Shown: positions 44,620 through 55,800, counted from the stretch's first letter. The stretch: DNA of 64,000 nucleotides from Agriotes lineatus (GCA_940337035.1 CALNHX010003602.1:81786-145785); one strand, 5' to 3'. Made by a program: numbers and translations. Notes: a model not told the origin generated them from the letters alone.

Positions 44620-46666
44620 TAAAACCCGTTGACTATGTACTGTATCCCTAATTGGAGTATTTCTTTTTCTTCTGGAATCTACTAATTCCGGAAACATGTT
44701 AGTTTCCCAAAATTGTGTCTCTTATTGAATAATTTCAATCGAAATTCCCTGCTGTGACCAAACGGCAAAATTACACTTATTTTTTACAGATGTTTAACTG
44801 CCCTTGTATCTGATAATAATAGGAATAACATGTTTTTAAGTATAATTGCCCATCTAGTATTTCCGCGAATTTAATTTTCTTCCGCCGCACTGATTCAAGT
44901 GGTCTACATTCCTTAAAAACGCAAGGATATTTTATATCTACAATAAAATCTTTTCCTATTAATCCGTCAGGGGATGCAGATAGAAAATGGCTGTTTGAGA
45001 TACATAGGTACTACAGGGTAGGGCACGACAATTTTATCCGTCATTCTTGAAAGTCGTCTAATGCTCTACTTTCAGCGCCATAGCGAGTTGCTGCATTACC
45101 CATAAAATATTTATAAAGAATATCTTTCACAGCATTAGGAGAAGATGTGGACTTTCTCATTCTGTATATTCTTCAAGTTTTTGAAGCTGTTAGTCGTTTC
45201 AATCTTTCTTGATGCCACCGATCGCTTCTGTGCTGTCCCAAAGTTTCAGTGGTAATCTCTTCTAGATTGCAACCCAATAAATGCAGAAATGTTTCTTTGG
45301 TTTCCGTAAATTCATCGGCTATCATATCTGGATTTTTTTCTCGTTCTCTTTTGACCCTGTACAAAAATATTCCCTAACAGAACAAGCACTATGCTCTCAA
45401 AAAATATGTTGTGGCCCATTTAGAATATCTTTTTCGAGTTCTTTACTTTTTCCATGTGAGATATATTCTACGACTTACGATATTCTACTGCGTTTGTAAC
45501 TGCGTGTCTAAATCTCATTAAATTGTTACCAATAGCATTTTTTAATTTTTCATCAGTTTTCGGCTTTTTTTTTGGCATTCTTTTAATTTCTGGCAGTATT
45601 TTCTTAGAATATGATTCTTGCATTCAATTTTTTTAAGTCTCATGTTGGGACCATATGCCGCAATTTTCTGTATACACTACTACCTCCATCGGTGACTAAA
45701 TTTACATACTTTATGCCATACAGTGATATAGATTTGCTAAAACCTGCAGTAATAATTGCTGTTTCCATTCCTGTCGATGGACCATTCCAATTTTTAAAAT
45801 AAATATGGTCAACATATTTCCCATCCACATACCGGTCTTTTCTCGCACAAATAATGCAACATTTTTTTTTACAGCAATATACAATATACATTTTGTGTCC
45901 AAAGTCGAAGTATACACGCCACACCTTTTGCTCCAGACACCGTCAGCTATTACGGCAATCCTGGCATATCCATCTTCATGTACTTCTCACCTTTCTTTTG
46001 CCATTTGTGCTTCTTCTGCAGCTGCAGTTTTCATTTCTTCAACGGCAGCCATGTTGTAGACTTCATTAATTGTTTCCTGGTACTGTGCATACGTGGTTGA
46101 AGATAGCGTCGGTACATATGCCAAGTAAACTACAGAATTCCCTTAAGTAAGAATATCCTACTCCAATGGAAATTGTAGATGAAACAGCTGACAAAGTGAC
46201 ATTCATTTCATTTTCTGCTTTATTTTCAGTTCAAACAATGTCTAACTGTTTGCGCATTTTACACTTAAAGGTGAGTTTTGATTTAAAAAAACCGTACCGT
46301 TTCTCTGCAAACAACTGTAAGTCTTTAAATGAACACTGAAATCCTTCATATTTTAGAGCCTGTAAAGCGCTTAGAAAGTAGTTTATATTAACAATTCGTC
46401 AACCACTAATAACATTTGGGCTACTCATGTTTGTTGCGTTGTCCACCTCCATTTCTAGTTCGATATCTGAGTCAAATGGGTCGTCTTCGGTTTTTTTTCC
46501 GTCATTATTATGTGGAAGATTTTCTTATCTAACAGAATCCATACTCTCCATGTCTTTTATACTCTATGCCTCCATTTCGAATTCTACGTCATATTCAAAA
46601 CGGTCGTTGTCTTCCGATATGCTGCTGTGGAAGTTTTCAACAGTAATTACTTAAGTGGTGATAATT

Positions 46667-47062
46667 TTTTGATAATTTTAACTAGATTCACGAGTGGACG
46701 AAGTCCACGAGTGGGATTTCTTAATAGCAACAAAGATGAGTCCTAATCTAGTTAAAATTATTAAAAATATATATATATTACCACGAATGTAATTCGGCGT
46801 GATTATTTTTTAAACAGTCCTGTTGTAGATAGGGTTTAATGGAACTTCCAGATGAGTGTCCTGTTATATTTAATAACTGCTGTTCACCTTCTCCGCTTTT
46901 AGCTAGTTGTCTTACAGCAGAAGAACAATTTGAATGGTTTGTGAAAAAATAGTCGCTGTAATCAGCTACTAGCAAATAGTCAGTGTAATTTTGATGCTAT
47001 TGGCCGATTTGAAATTTTTTCTCATTACTATTGGCTGATAGGACTGTTTAAAAAATCATCAG
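46667..47062. repeat. Inserted segment with two inverted repeats
   Basis: Within the insertion, AATTTTAACTAGATT / AATCTAGTTAAAATT form one inverted pair (46,674-46,760). GATTATTTTTTAAACAGTCC and its inverse near 47,040-47,060 form another, flanking the recombinase fragment. CACGAGTGGACGAAGTCCAC encloses the perfect stem GTGGAC-GAA-GTCCAC. Confidence 0.65.
46790..46975 (-). pseudogene. Tyrosine recombinase C-terminal fragment (Crypton/DIRS-like)
   Basis: The minus strand encodes VRQLAKSGEGEQQLLNITGH then SSGSSIKPYLQQDCLKN. The ITGHSS...S...Y layout is the final catalytic block of tyrosine recombinases (H-x2-R upstream appears as HSNCSS, with the Arg lost). It sits in an insertion of ~400 bp (46,660-47,062) that splits the Mutator/YqaJ coding text between ...VPENPEN and VENFHSS.... 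Only ~60 residues are present. Confidence 0.55.
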
Positions 47063-47221
47063 TCATTTTCAGGATTTTCTGGTACTATGTTGAAACTTTC
47101 ATCCTCAACAAGGTTAGATACATTTCCCACTGAAGCAATGCACATGCTGTTTTCAGTGGCAATTGAAGGAATCGGTTGCATTGATTCTGGAACTACGCTG
47201 TCCTCTCGTAAAACAGCAACA

Positions 47222-47608
47222 CTGAAATCGATTGAATTTACGTAAATACTACATAAGTAGTAAACCAGAAATAAGGTTCAAGGAATTGATGAACGCACGT
47301 AAACTAGATGACAAAGAAAAAATGTAATACTTTAAAAAATATCGAAGAAAAAGTCACTAAAGTTTGCAACACACAAACAATCAAGAAATGAGGCAATTTT
47401 CGAATTCCGATTACCCTGTATGTAGGGTATGTACGGTCTTGGGGTAGAAATTTTAAGGGGTTGTTACACATAATGGTAGAAAGCCCATACGCTATTTTAA
47501 AATAAAAACTCAAGTTATAAGAGAAACTCAACTATTGTTCGGGTACTGCTGTTTTACCTAAAGCAAATGCCGGAAGTTGAACTCGCTGACTTATATACGT
47601 TGTCTATA
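47222..47608. other. Possible intron and upstream part of the Mutator/YqaJ gene
   Basis: By analogy with the 12.2-13.5 kb copy this should hold an intron and a short first exon. I could not recognise the first exon. Confidence 0.4.
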
Positions 47609-48204
47609 CTTATCAAGCGTCTCCGGAAAATTCCTCAAATGCAATTGCTCGAAATCAATTGCTCGGAAATCAAATTGCTCGAATGTAACTTTTCTCGAAA
47701 TACAAGTTCCTCGAACCGCAATTTCTCGAAAATGTTTTGCTCGAATTTATGTGGTCTTAAATAATGCATCAATACTGAAATCTTCAAAATCTTTTGTAGT
47801 AAGTGGTCAAAGACAGTATTATGTTCTTGTAACAGGAAAGTGATTATCATTGGAATGTAATTACGGGTATTCATAATCAGGATAATGGGTTTGTTGTTAT
47901 TACAAATAATGTTAAATAGGTTTTTCTTAAGACACAAAAGTGATTATCATCGGAATGTAATACATATCTATACCTATTTTTTATTAATAAAGGTTATAAT
48001 TTGTAATTTGTTTTTTTATATTCGATATAAACTGATTCGAGTTAAGGCTATATCACAACTTTATTTTTTTCGAGCAACAGATAATCGAGAAATTGCTGTT
48101 CAAGAAACTTGCAATTCGAGCAAAGTCACATTCGAGCAATTGACTTTCGAGCAACTGATTTCGAGCAATTGCATTCGAGCAATTTACCTAGAACCCTTAT
48201 CAAG
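47609..48204. mobile_element. MITE with iterated-motif TIRs and 9-bp target-site duplication
   Basis: CTTATCAAG occurs at 47,609-47,617 and again at 48,196-48,204, flanking a 578-bp element. Each end has ~120 bp of inverted repeat built from about eight units related to TTGCTCGAA, spaced 14-16 bp apart. The two TIRs align unit by unit. The 300-bp centre has no coding capacity but holds a direct repeat, GTGATTATCAT(T/C)GGAATGTA, ~100 bp apart. A 9-bp duplication plus long TIRs is the hallmark of Mutator-like (MULE) elements. Confidence 0.9.
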
Positions 48205-48663
48205 TTATCAGTGTCAGTTAATAATTTCTGTAATTTTGACCTAATATAATACCACATTATTTTGTTGTCGTTTTCAACATCAAAATGATGCATATATTCG
48301 CATTTATTGCAATATGAGATTTCATATTGACACTACTGCTAATATGAAAATTTAGTACAACTTTGTAGATTTAAATAAATTTATTTACTATAAAAATTAA
48401 TATGACTCATAATTACAGAAAATCTTGTTGCAATTAGTGTATTACGCACACAACGTGTTCTTCAACTTCACGCCTAGTCTGAAAAACACTTTCATGTTGC
48501 AACTTGATACATAAATAGCTACTTTGATATGCCAATATGACCAATTACATTAAAGCCTCCTTACAAAAATCAAATTTCTAACAATTAATGCCACTTGATT
48601 AAACAACGTTGAAAATTTTTTGTTCCCATCATACATAACCTTTTATATTTTCTTTTTTCGATA

Positions 48664-48667
<4 letters not shown>
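48205..48667. other. Gene-free spacer
   Basis: AT-rich; ends at the (TA)n tail of the adjacent non-LTR element. Confidence 0.5.
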
Positions 48668-48718
<51 letters not shown>

Positions 48719-49375
48719 CGAGTATTTTTACAGCTTAGTGCCGTCTCCCGCATCTCAAGCGCCAATAATCTTTGTCTTGCCAATCTTCGTCGTTTAGTCC
48801 ACGGCTTTCCATCGCCTCTTGAACCTCCTGATTCCAATTTCTCGGTGGGCGTCCTCTTTTTCGTCTTTCCCAGGGTATCCAACTCCACGCTATTTGCGGC
48901 CATCTGTTGGGATTCATCCTCCGCATATGGCCATACCACTTTAATCGTTTCTCCTCTATTTCTTCCAAAACGGTTTTTTGTGTTCCCATACTTTCTCGAA
49001 TATCATCGTTTCTTAAGTGTTCTAGTCTGCTTTTTCTACAGCTTCTTCGCAAAAACTCCATTTCTGTTGCTAGAATTTTTTCTTTATTTCTTTTAGTCAT
49101 CTCCTATGTTTCCGCACCGTATGTTAATATACTTTTTGCAATCGAATTGTATATTCGCTTTTTCGTCTGCCTGTGAACTTGTTTTGACCATAATAATGAA
49201 TTTAATGTTTGTGTAACTTTTTTAGTCTGTGAGATTCTATGTGCGATTTCTTTTTGGCTGTTACTTTGCTCAGATACTATTGTGCCTAGATATTTGTACT
49301 ATTTGCAAGCTCTTATTATGTTACCATCTATTTGTATCTCCTGAGCTCTTCCATTTGCTACCATATACTTAGACC
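48668..49375 (-). mobile_element. 5'-truncated non-LTR retrotransposon with (TA)n tail
   Basis: The minus strand encodes the end of an RT protein: YKYLGTIVSEQSNSQKEIAH, a SILTYGAET block, RLKWYGHMRRMNPNRWP and ERRKRGRPPRNWNQEVQEAM. The stop is followed within ~20 bp by a ~48-bp (TA)n run (48,668-48,716) as 3' tail. One in-frame stop follows YGAET. The RT core is lost by 5' truncation at ~49,375. Confidence 0.85.
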
Positions 49376-49393
49376 AGAAAATTATAATACAGT

Positions 49394-50197
49394 ATGGAGT
49401 CGGACGAATACCTTACTGATGAGGGGAAAAGAAAGAAAGAAGATATAGAAGACTTATTCAAGAGAACTCCGCCAAAAGGGACAGACCCCGGGGACAATAT
49501 GAAAAATCAAATGAAAGAAATGATGGAACTAATGAAAAATTTATCAAGAGATATAAAAGATATTAAAAAAGAACAGAATAATAATAAGGAAGAAACAAAA
49601 ATAATACGAGAAGAAATAAGAAAATTAAGAGAAGAACAAAGAGAGTTCAAAGAAGAGATAAAAGAACTAAAGGGTGCAAATAAAAAGGCAAGGGAAGAAA
49701 TAGAAGGGCTAAAATATGAGGTGGAGAAAGCAAATGAAAGAGTTGAAAAACTGGAGGGAGAGAAGAGGAGAAAGAACGTAATTATCCAAGGGATAGAAAT
49801 AAAATCAAATAACTCTAGAACGTTAAAAGAAGAAATGGAGGGTATCATAGAAAGGGAACTGGGGATAGTACTGATAGCGGAACATGCAAAGAAATTGGGA
49901 GAAAAAACGTGTTTGGTAGAATTAAACAGTGAAGAGGACAAGAATAAGGTGATGATCAGCAAGAGCAAACTTCGTAATTACAAACCAAGAGTATATATAA
50001 ACGATGACTTGACACTAAAGGAAAGACAGATTCAGGCAATAATAAGGAAAAGAGCTAGAGAAGAAGCAGCAAAAGGGAAAACAGTCAGAGTGAGCTATCA
50101 GAAAATGACATGCGAGGATGAAATTTGGACCTGGAATAGAGAGGAGCGAAAGCTGGAGATACGAACAACAGCCCTAAACCTACCAAAAAACGATTAG
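49394..50197 (+). CDS. Non-LTR retrotransposon ORF1 protein, intact frame
   Basis: This 267-aa, Lys/Glu-rich protein has a coiled coil over about residues 25-130 (long runs of heptads such as KKEQNNNKEETKIIREEIRK). It is followed by a domain starting KRRKNVIIQGIEIKSNN and ending near YINDDLTLKERQIQAIIRKR, the arrangement of L1-type ORF1 proteins (coiled coil, RRM-like fold, basic C-terminal domain). Such proteins bind the element's RNA as trimers and act as chaperones. The ATG at 49,394 is 20 bp from the inferred element start. Unlike ORF2, the frame is undamaged. Confidence 0.75.
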   Translation: MESDEYLTDEGKRKKEDIEDLFKRTPPKGTDPGDNMKNQMKEMMELMKNLSRDIKDIKKEQNNNKEETKIIREEIRKLREEQREFKEEIKELKGANKKAREEIEGLKYEVEKANERVEKLEGEKRRKNVIIQGIEIKSNNSRTLKEEMEGIIERELGIVLIAEHAKKLGEKTCLVELNSEEDKNKVMISKSKLRNYKPRVYINDDLTLKERQIQAIIRKRAREEAAKGKTVRVSYQKMTCEDEIWTWNREERKLEIRTTALNLPKND

Positions 50198-50226
50198 CGG
50201 AGAAATATAAAGGACGGGATGAAGGG

Positions 50227-53219
50227 ATGATGACCACAGCAATGAACACAGGAAAAAATGAGGAAAAATGGCATAGAATAGGGACATGGAATATTAGGGA
50301 GTATAAATGGAAAAGAAAAGGAACTCATACAAGAAGTTAAGAAATACAGTATGGAAATTTTGGCAATTACAGAGACAAAAAAGAAAGGAGACAGAGAAAG
50401 GATTATAGAAGATTATGGATTACTTTACAGCGGGGTGGAAATGAATAAAACAGCCCAGGCAGGAGTAGGATGTGTGATAAGCCCGCAGTATATGAAGAAA
50501 CTAGTGGAATGGAAGGCAGTAAGCAAAAGAACGATGAAGGTAACATTCACACAAGTGTATGATGGAAAAATGGATGTAATAATAGTATATGGACCGGGGG
50601 AAAGCGATTCGAAGGAAGAAAAGGAACAATTTTGGAGCGAGTTACAAATGGTTTATGATGAGGCGGATAATACTACTATAATCATGGGATATTTCAATGG
50701 AAGGATAGGACATGATAATGAAGGAAGACAGGGAGTGATGAGTACCTTTGGAGAGGAAACAAGAAACACGAATGGCGAGAGACTAATTAACTTTTGCATA
50801 CAGAATGGATTAGTGATACAAAACTCATTCTTCCAACACAAGGACTGCCACAAATATACTAGGGAGGAACCAGGAAGAAACGAAAAATCAATTATAGACT
50901 ATATCATTACAGAGAAAATAGACAGAAGAATGTTACAAGATGTAAGAGTTTATAGAGGAGCGGAAATAGCGTCAGATCACTACTTACTAGGTGCAAGGTT
51001 AAAAATAAACGAGACAATTGAGAAGGAGAGGGTAGTAAAAGATTATCATAAAAAAGAAATAAAGACCGTTAAGATTCATAAACTACAAGACCCAAAGATA
51101 AGACAGGATTACGAAGAACAAATCAAGGAAGGTATACAGGAAGTAATTAATGACCTACAGGAAATGTCAATAGAGGAAAAATGGGAAAAACTTAAAGAAA
51201 TAATCTACAAGGCGGGAAAAAAGACATGTGGGATATCGATAGCAGGAGGATCCAAGAAAAGAACAAGTTGGTGGGATGAGGAAATTAAAAATATCATCAA
51301 AACGAAAAAGGATAGGTGGAGAGCGTACTTGCAACAAAGAAGTGAGGAATCCTATGAAAAATACAAAATTGCGAGAAAGACAGCAAAAGAGAAGATCAAA
51401 TAGCCAAAGCCAAAGAATGGGAGGAATTTGGAACCAAGATGGAAAAGGATAGTAGAACAAACCAGAAGCTTTTCTATAGAGTTCTCAAGAACATGAAAAA
51501 TAACGGTAAAAAACTCGGATTGAGACAAATTATGGATAAAGAGGGAAAAATAATTACTGAAGACAGTAAAATTATGGACAGGTGGAAACAATATTATCAA
51601 GATATACTAGAGGGAGAAGAGATTAATGAAGAAGAGACAGAAATAGGAGAAGTAAACACAGCAAATCCAGCCGAAGGAAATGGGAATACATAACATGAAG
51701 CAGAAAGAGACAGTATACAACTGGAAGAGGTGAAGAAAGCAATAAGAAGATTAAAGAATGGGAAAGCAGCAGGAGTAGACGGATTAAAAGCAGAACTACT
51801 AAAATACATGGGAGAAGATGGAATGAAGTTTCTACATAGAATAATCAGTGAAGTATGGGAAACATTAACAGTCCCCCAAAGATTGGCAAACCTCAGTAAT
51901 AATACCAATATTTAAAAAAGGAAACCAGAGGGAATGCTCAAATTATCGAGGAATTTCGCTACTTTGTACAGCTAGCAAGGTTTACGAGATGATATTGGAG
52001 GAAAGACTAAGAAAGGGAGTGGAGAAGAAACTACATGGGGTGCAAAGTGGATTTAGACCGGGACACTGCACACACCACCATATATTCACTATCAAAAATG
52101 TTATAGAGAAATCGCTACCCTACAATAAAGAAGTTTATATATGTTTTGTAGATTTGGAAAAAGCCTTCGACAAAGTGTCAAGGCAAAAATTATGGGAGGT
52201 TTTAGAGAGAAATAGTATATCTAACAGTTTGATAAACGCTATCAAATCATTATATAAAAAAACCGAAAACAGTCAGAAAAGACAATCAAGAGACAGAGAA
52301 ATTCAGGACGACAAAGGGAGTTAGGCAAGGAGGTAATCTTAGTCCTTTGCTTTTTATTATTTTCATGGATGAAATTATAAGAAATGTAAGCAGCAAAAGT
52401 AAGAAGATGGTGGTGGGACACCACAAATTAAAACCAGTAGAAGTAGGTGACTGCGTATTTGCAGATGATGTAGCAGTAATGGCAAATACAGAAAGAAGCT
52501 TATAATTTAATGTGAATTTATGGATGGAAGAGCTGGAAAACAAAGAAATGAAAGTTAATATTAACAAAACAAAAATAATGGTGATCACAAATAACAAGGA
52601 AAGAAGAGCAAGCATAAAAATCAATAACCAGACAGTGGAGCAAGTAGACAATATAAAGTATCTGGGAATAACTATAGACAGAACTGGTAAAATGGAAGAA
52701 GAAATTAACAACAGAATTGCGACAACGACAAAGCTGTTCCACGGTATCAACAGAGGTTTTCTTAATAAAAAAGAAATCAGCAACAAAACAAAACTTACAA
52801 TATACAAAACCGTATATCTACCGATATTACTATACGGAAGCGAAACATGGGTACTGACGGAGAAACTACACAAGAAAATACAGGTACTAGAAATGAAATA
52901 TCTGAGGAAAGTAGCTAAGGTCACGATAATGGACAAAATAAGGAATGAAGAAATAAGAGAAAGATTGAAAATAGAGAATGTTAAAAAGCATATAGAGAAG
53001 GCACAACTAAGGTGGTGGGGACACATGAAAAGACTACCGGAAGAAAGGCAAGTAAGACAAGTGTGGGAAGCAAGGACTACAGGCAGAAGAAAGAAAGGGA
53101 GACCAAGTAAGACGTGGGATAAAGAAATGTATGAAATAATGAATAGAAGAGGTTTAAATTGGAACCAGGCCGAGATCATGGCGAGGGACAGAAACATTTG
53201 GAGAGCAGTGGTGAAATAG
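50227..53219 (+). pseudogene. Non-LTR retrotransposon ORF2: endonuclease and reverse transcriptase, broken
   Basis: Begins MMTTAMNTGKNEEKWHRIGT with the endonuclease start WNIR. A one-base insertion near 50,300 shifts to the frame that carries MEILAITETKKKG, a GYFNGRIG block (usual GDFN; Asp lost) and IASDHYLL. Frame changes follow near 51,400, 51,880 and 52,300, and stops at 51,691 and 52,503. RT blocks: KNGKAAGVDGLKAELLKY, NYRGISLL, LEKAFDKVSR, GVRQGGNLSPLLF and FADDVAVMA, which keeps the two catalytic Asp. The C-terminus has LPILLYGSETWVLTEK and LRWWGHMKRLPEERQVRQVW. It would nick target DNA and copy the RNA there; this copy cannot be translated whole. Confidence 0.88.
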
Positions 53220-53545
53220 AGGAAGTCGGAAGAAAATGCATGATGAGTGCAAATAAGTGAGTGAGATCGCGAGTGAAATGTGAAACAAAAGGTGACAATA
53301 AGGGTAGCAAATGTTTGGAGAAGTTGGCAGCTGCAACTAGGAAATAGTCGGTGAAACTAAATAATTAGGATAGTGGTAATTAAGAAGAAAAGTACATCAA
53401 CACACTATTTTGTAAATATTGTAAATATGGTAGAATTGTAAATTGTAAAAATGAAATATTAGGTTAGGTAGAAAAGGATTACACCCTCTACACTTAAAGG
53501 TAGAAGAGGGATAGATTATATATATATATATAATATAATTTGAAA

Positions 53546-54081
53546 ATAAACTGTTTCGTCAATAATTTATTTAATTTAAAAAGTAAAAAAGGGAAAAAGG
53601 AATAGAGATAAAACAACAGAAAATTGGCCGGGAAAACGGAAAAGAATGCAAAGAATATCTCTTTGTCGCTCTCGCAGGGTCGCGTTTTAAATTTGCTGCA
53701 GAAAAAACACTCCAATAGCCAGCTCGCAACAGTTGCCGAGCGATAACCAAACGCAGGTGTTCAACCAGGCGGCCCAAGGCCAGAACAGCTCACCGAACCT
53801 TCTAGAGAAAAGCTGTGTGCCAAATGCTAAAATTGCCAAATAAGCCAGAAAAAGTAATTATGAACGACCGAAAATTACTGCGGCCGTTATAGTTGCTTAC
53901 ACACAAATCAACGAACTATTGGGCGTGAAAATACGATCGGAAAAACTATATACAAGCGAAATCGTAATTTTTGAACAGAAAGCCCTCGAAAAAGTCGCAT
54001 ATTGGTAAAATATAAAAATGTCCTGACACGTGGCAGGAGTCAAATACGCCCGAAATTTAAATGTATAGTGGTCGGCGGTGG
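53546..54081. other. Gene-free spacer
   Basis: Moderately GC-rich from 53,640 to 53,880, no motif recognised. Lies between the non-LTR element and the mariner-like remnant. Confidence 0.5.
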
Positions 54082-55188
54082 TCACCGCTGGCTGCAGTGA
54101 GACTGCAGCTCATTTCCTTGGTTGATGGCCGTTGATGGTTGTGGGTGGCGTTTTCTGTAAATTTTGTTTTTCAGATGACCCCACAAAAAGAAGTCGCATG
54201 GTGCCAACTCAGGAGATCTTGATGGCCAGTTGATAGTGTCACCGCTACCAATCCAGCAATTAGGAAAGTTATAACGTAGATGTTTCTTCACATTCAAACC
54301 ATAATGCGCTGGCAAGCCATCATGCTGAAACCAAATCTTCTGATTTTCAAGTGCAACTTCTCCTAATGCAGGGCCAATCTGATTGATTAGAAGTTCTAAA
54401 TAAGAACCCAAATTTAAATTTCTAACTATTTCAAACGGTCCAATAATGTTATTGCTGAAAATACCAGCCCAAATATTAATTTTCTGCGGGAACTGCGTTC
54501 TTGTTTCAAGAGCTATGGGGATTTTCTTGGGCGCAGTATCTAGTGTTCTGCGTATTCGGTTCATCATTAAGTGTGAACGTACATTCATCTGTAAAACAGA
54601 TTGACCGCAAAAAGTATCTTCGTTTGAGGGTTTCTACATGACTTCACAGAATAAAGAGATGGTAACCATGCTGCTTCTTTGATAAGCATTTATCAACTTC
54701 AAAACTCTTTCTTCCAGCTCATAGTTGGTTCATTTATTCTCTATTCTGTTTGCCTGTAATGTTAATGTCTACATTGAATATTTGTTTAAACTGCAATATT
54801 AAAACTACCTTTTGAATCACCTGCTGCTACACATGCTGTAGTTTCAATTTTTTTCACAAATTTGTGAATTTTTGATACAGATGGAATATGTCGATTGTTA
54901 AATTTAACCGAGCGAACTGTGTGTAAACTGACTCTTATAGTCAAGTCTAGTTTATGAAAATGATTTCATTAGTGCATTACATAATAGTAAGCGTGTGTAC
55001 CAAAATTCAAATCCATATCTTTACATTTGTGGACATTAACATAAAAATAAAACGTAAAAAATTGAACTTCAAGTTCCTATAACTTCTTACTGGAGAGACT
55101 TTGTACTAAGGTATATTAGGTTGAATCGGTTTATTATAACCTAAGGAATCTATGACCAATCGTTCCACTTGTTGAGACACCCTGTATA
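54082..55188 (-). pseudogene. mariner/Tc1-superfamily transposase remnant
   Basis: The minus strand encodes FTDECTFTLND (first catalytic Asp region), then in a second frame INIWAGIFSNNIIGPFEIVR, IWFQHDGLPAHYGLNVKKHL (second Asp) and WPSRSPELAPCDFFLWGHLK (third acidic residue). The family is of the type using WIGxGxxxxWPxRSPDLxPxDFFLWG. A frame change separates the first part, and the C-terminus is degraded near 54,100. The right end of the element is probably GTTGAGACACCCTGTATA at 55,188. The matching left end is not found. Confidence 0.82.
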
Positions 55189-55196
55189 GGACTAAT

Positions 55197-55800
55197 GAAA
55201 AACATAAAATACAAGGACGCTACAAGTGTAATAAACAAACATGCCAAAACTAAACCTATAAAAATAAGTAGAGGAATAAGATAAGGCGATACTATCTCTC
55301 CGAAGTTATTTACATTAGCACTTGAAGATGTTTTTAAAACACTAAACTGGGATGAACACGGTGCTAATATAAATGGCAGTTATATTAACAATCTAAGATT
55401 TGTGAACCACGTGGTAATAATATCGAGTAGTTACAAAGAGTTAACAAACATGATGAAGGAACTAAAAGAAAGGTCTGTGGAAGTAGGTTTAAGTATGAAC
55501 TTAAGCCAGAAAAAAATGCGAAGAGAAAATGAAAACTGGGAAGAAGAAGAACAAACAATAATTAATGGGGAGATAGTACAGAAAGTAAATGAGTACATAT
55601 ATACCTCGGACTAACAGCATGTAAACAGCAGACGTAAACCGAAGAATTAAACTGGCTTAAACAGCATTTGGAAAATTAAACTGTATATTCAGGAATAGAC
55701 ACATCAATACAACAATGCAGGTCCAAGTTCTAAAACAGTGTGTTCTCCCAGTATTACTATACGGGTCGAAACATGGGCTTTCACTGAAAAAAATATGAAT
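55197..55800 (+). pseudogene. Non-LTR reverse transcriptase fragment
   Basis: Encodes ISRGIR, a stop, GDTISPKLFTLALEDVFKTL, NGSYINNLRFVNHVVIISSS and a C-terminal piece with TWAFTEKNMNKAY. The order matches RT blocks of jockey/RTE-like elements. The catalytic FADD block reads FVNH, so both Asp are lost. Several stops and frame changes follow. Its start touches the end of the mariner-like remnant, which may have inserted into it. Confidence 0.8.

Larger units (their letters stand above)
44620..47221 (-). pseudogene. Mutator-like transposase joined to a YqaJ nuclease domain (transposon gene), broken
   Basis: Read on the minus strand. N-terminal exon after TTTCAG (from 47,221) carrying PESMQPIPSIATENSMCIAS; acidic part SISEDNDRFEYDVEFEMEA; signature RIVNINYFLSALQALKYEGF with CSFKDLQLFAEKRYGFF and FKCKM. 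Transposase core: AVIADGVWSKR (first Asp), then ICARKDRYVDGKYVDHIYFK with NWNGPSTGMET and VTDGGSSVY (second Asp), then KKIECKNHILRKY. C-terminal YqaJ part: RWHQERLKRLTASKT, SFLSASPDGLI-like text (LSASPDGLIGKDFIVDIKYP, the nuclease centre), YYYQIQGQLNIC and TNMFPELVDSRRKRNTP. At least six stops or frame changes and one insertion break it. In this family the transposase would move the element; the role of the fused exonuclease-type domain is not known to me. Confidence 0.85.
49376..53545 (+). mobile_element. Non-LTR retrotransposon, near full length, inactive
   Basis: ORF1, endonuclease, reverse transcriptase and C-terminal domain appear in order on the plus strand. The 3' untranslated part runs to ~53,517 and a (TA)n tail to ~53,537. 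It lies head to head with the truncated element at 48,668-49,375, and both have TA tails and the same C-terminal domain type. Clade: jockey/RTE-like superfamily, not resolved further. Confidence 0.85.

Noticed and set aside
47885..48244. 119-residue frame
   Set aside because: It runs through the right TIR of the MITE, and its repeated SNSSKVTFEQ-type text is just the TTGCTCGAA array translated.
52286..53197. 303-residue minus-strand frame, very hydrophobic
   Set aside because: It is the antisense of the non-LTR RT coding region; purine-rich coding text gives Leu/Phe/Ser-rich antisense frames.
54082..55800. One composite gene of mariner-like transposase plus RT
   Set aside because: The two parts are on opposite strands and from unrelated element classes; they only abut.
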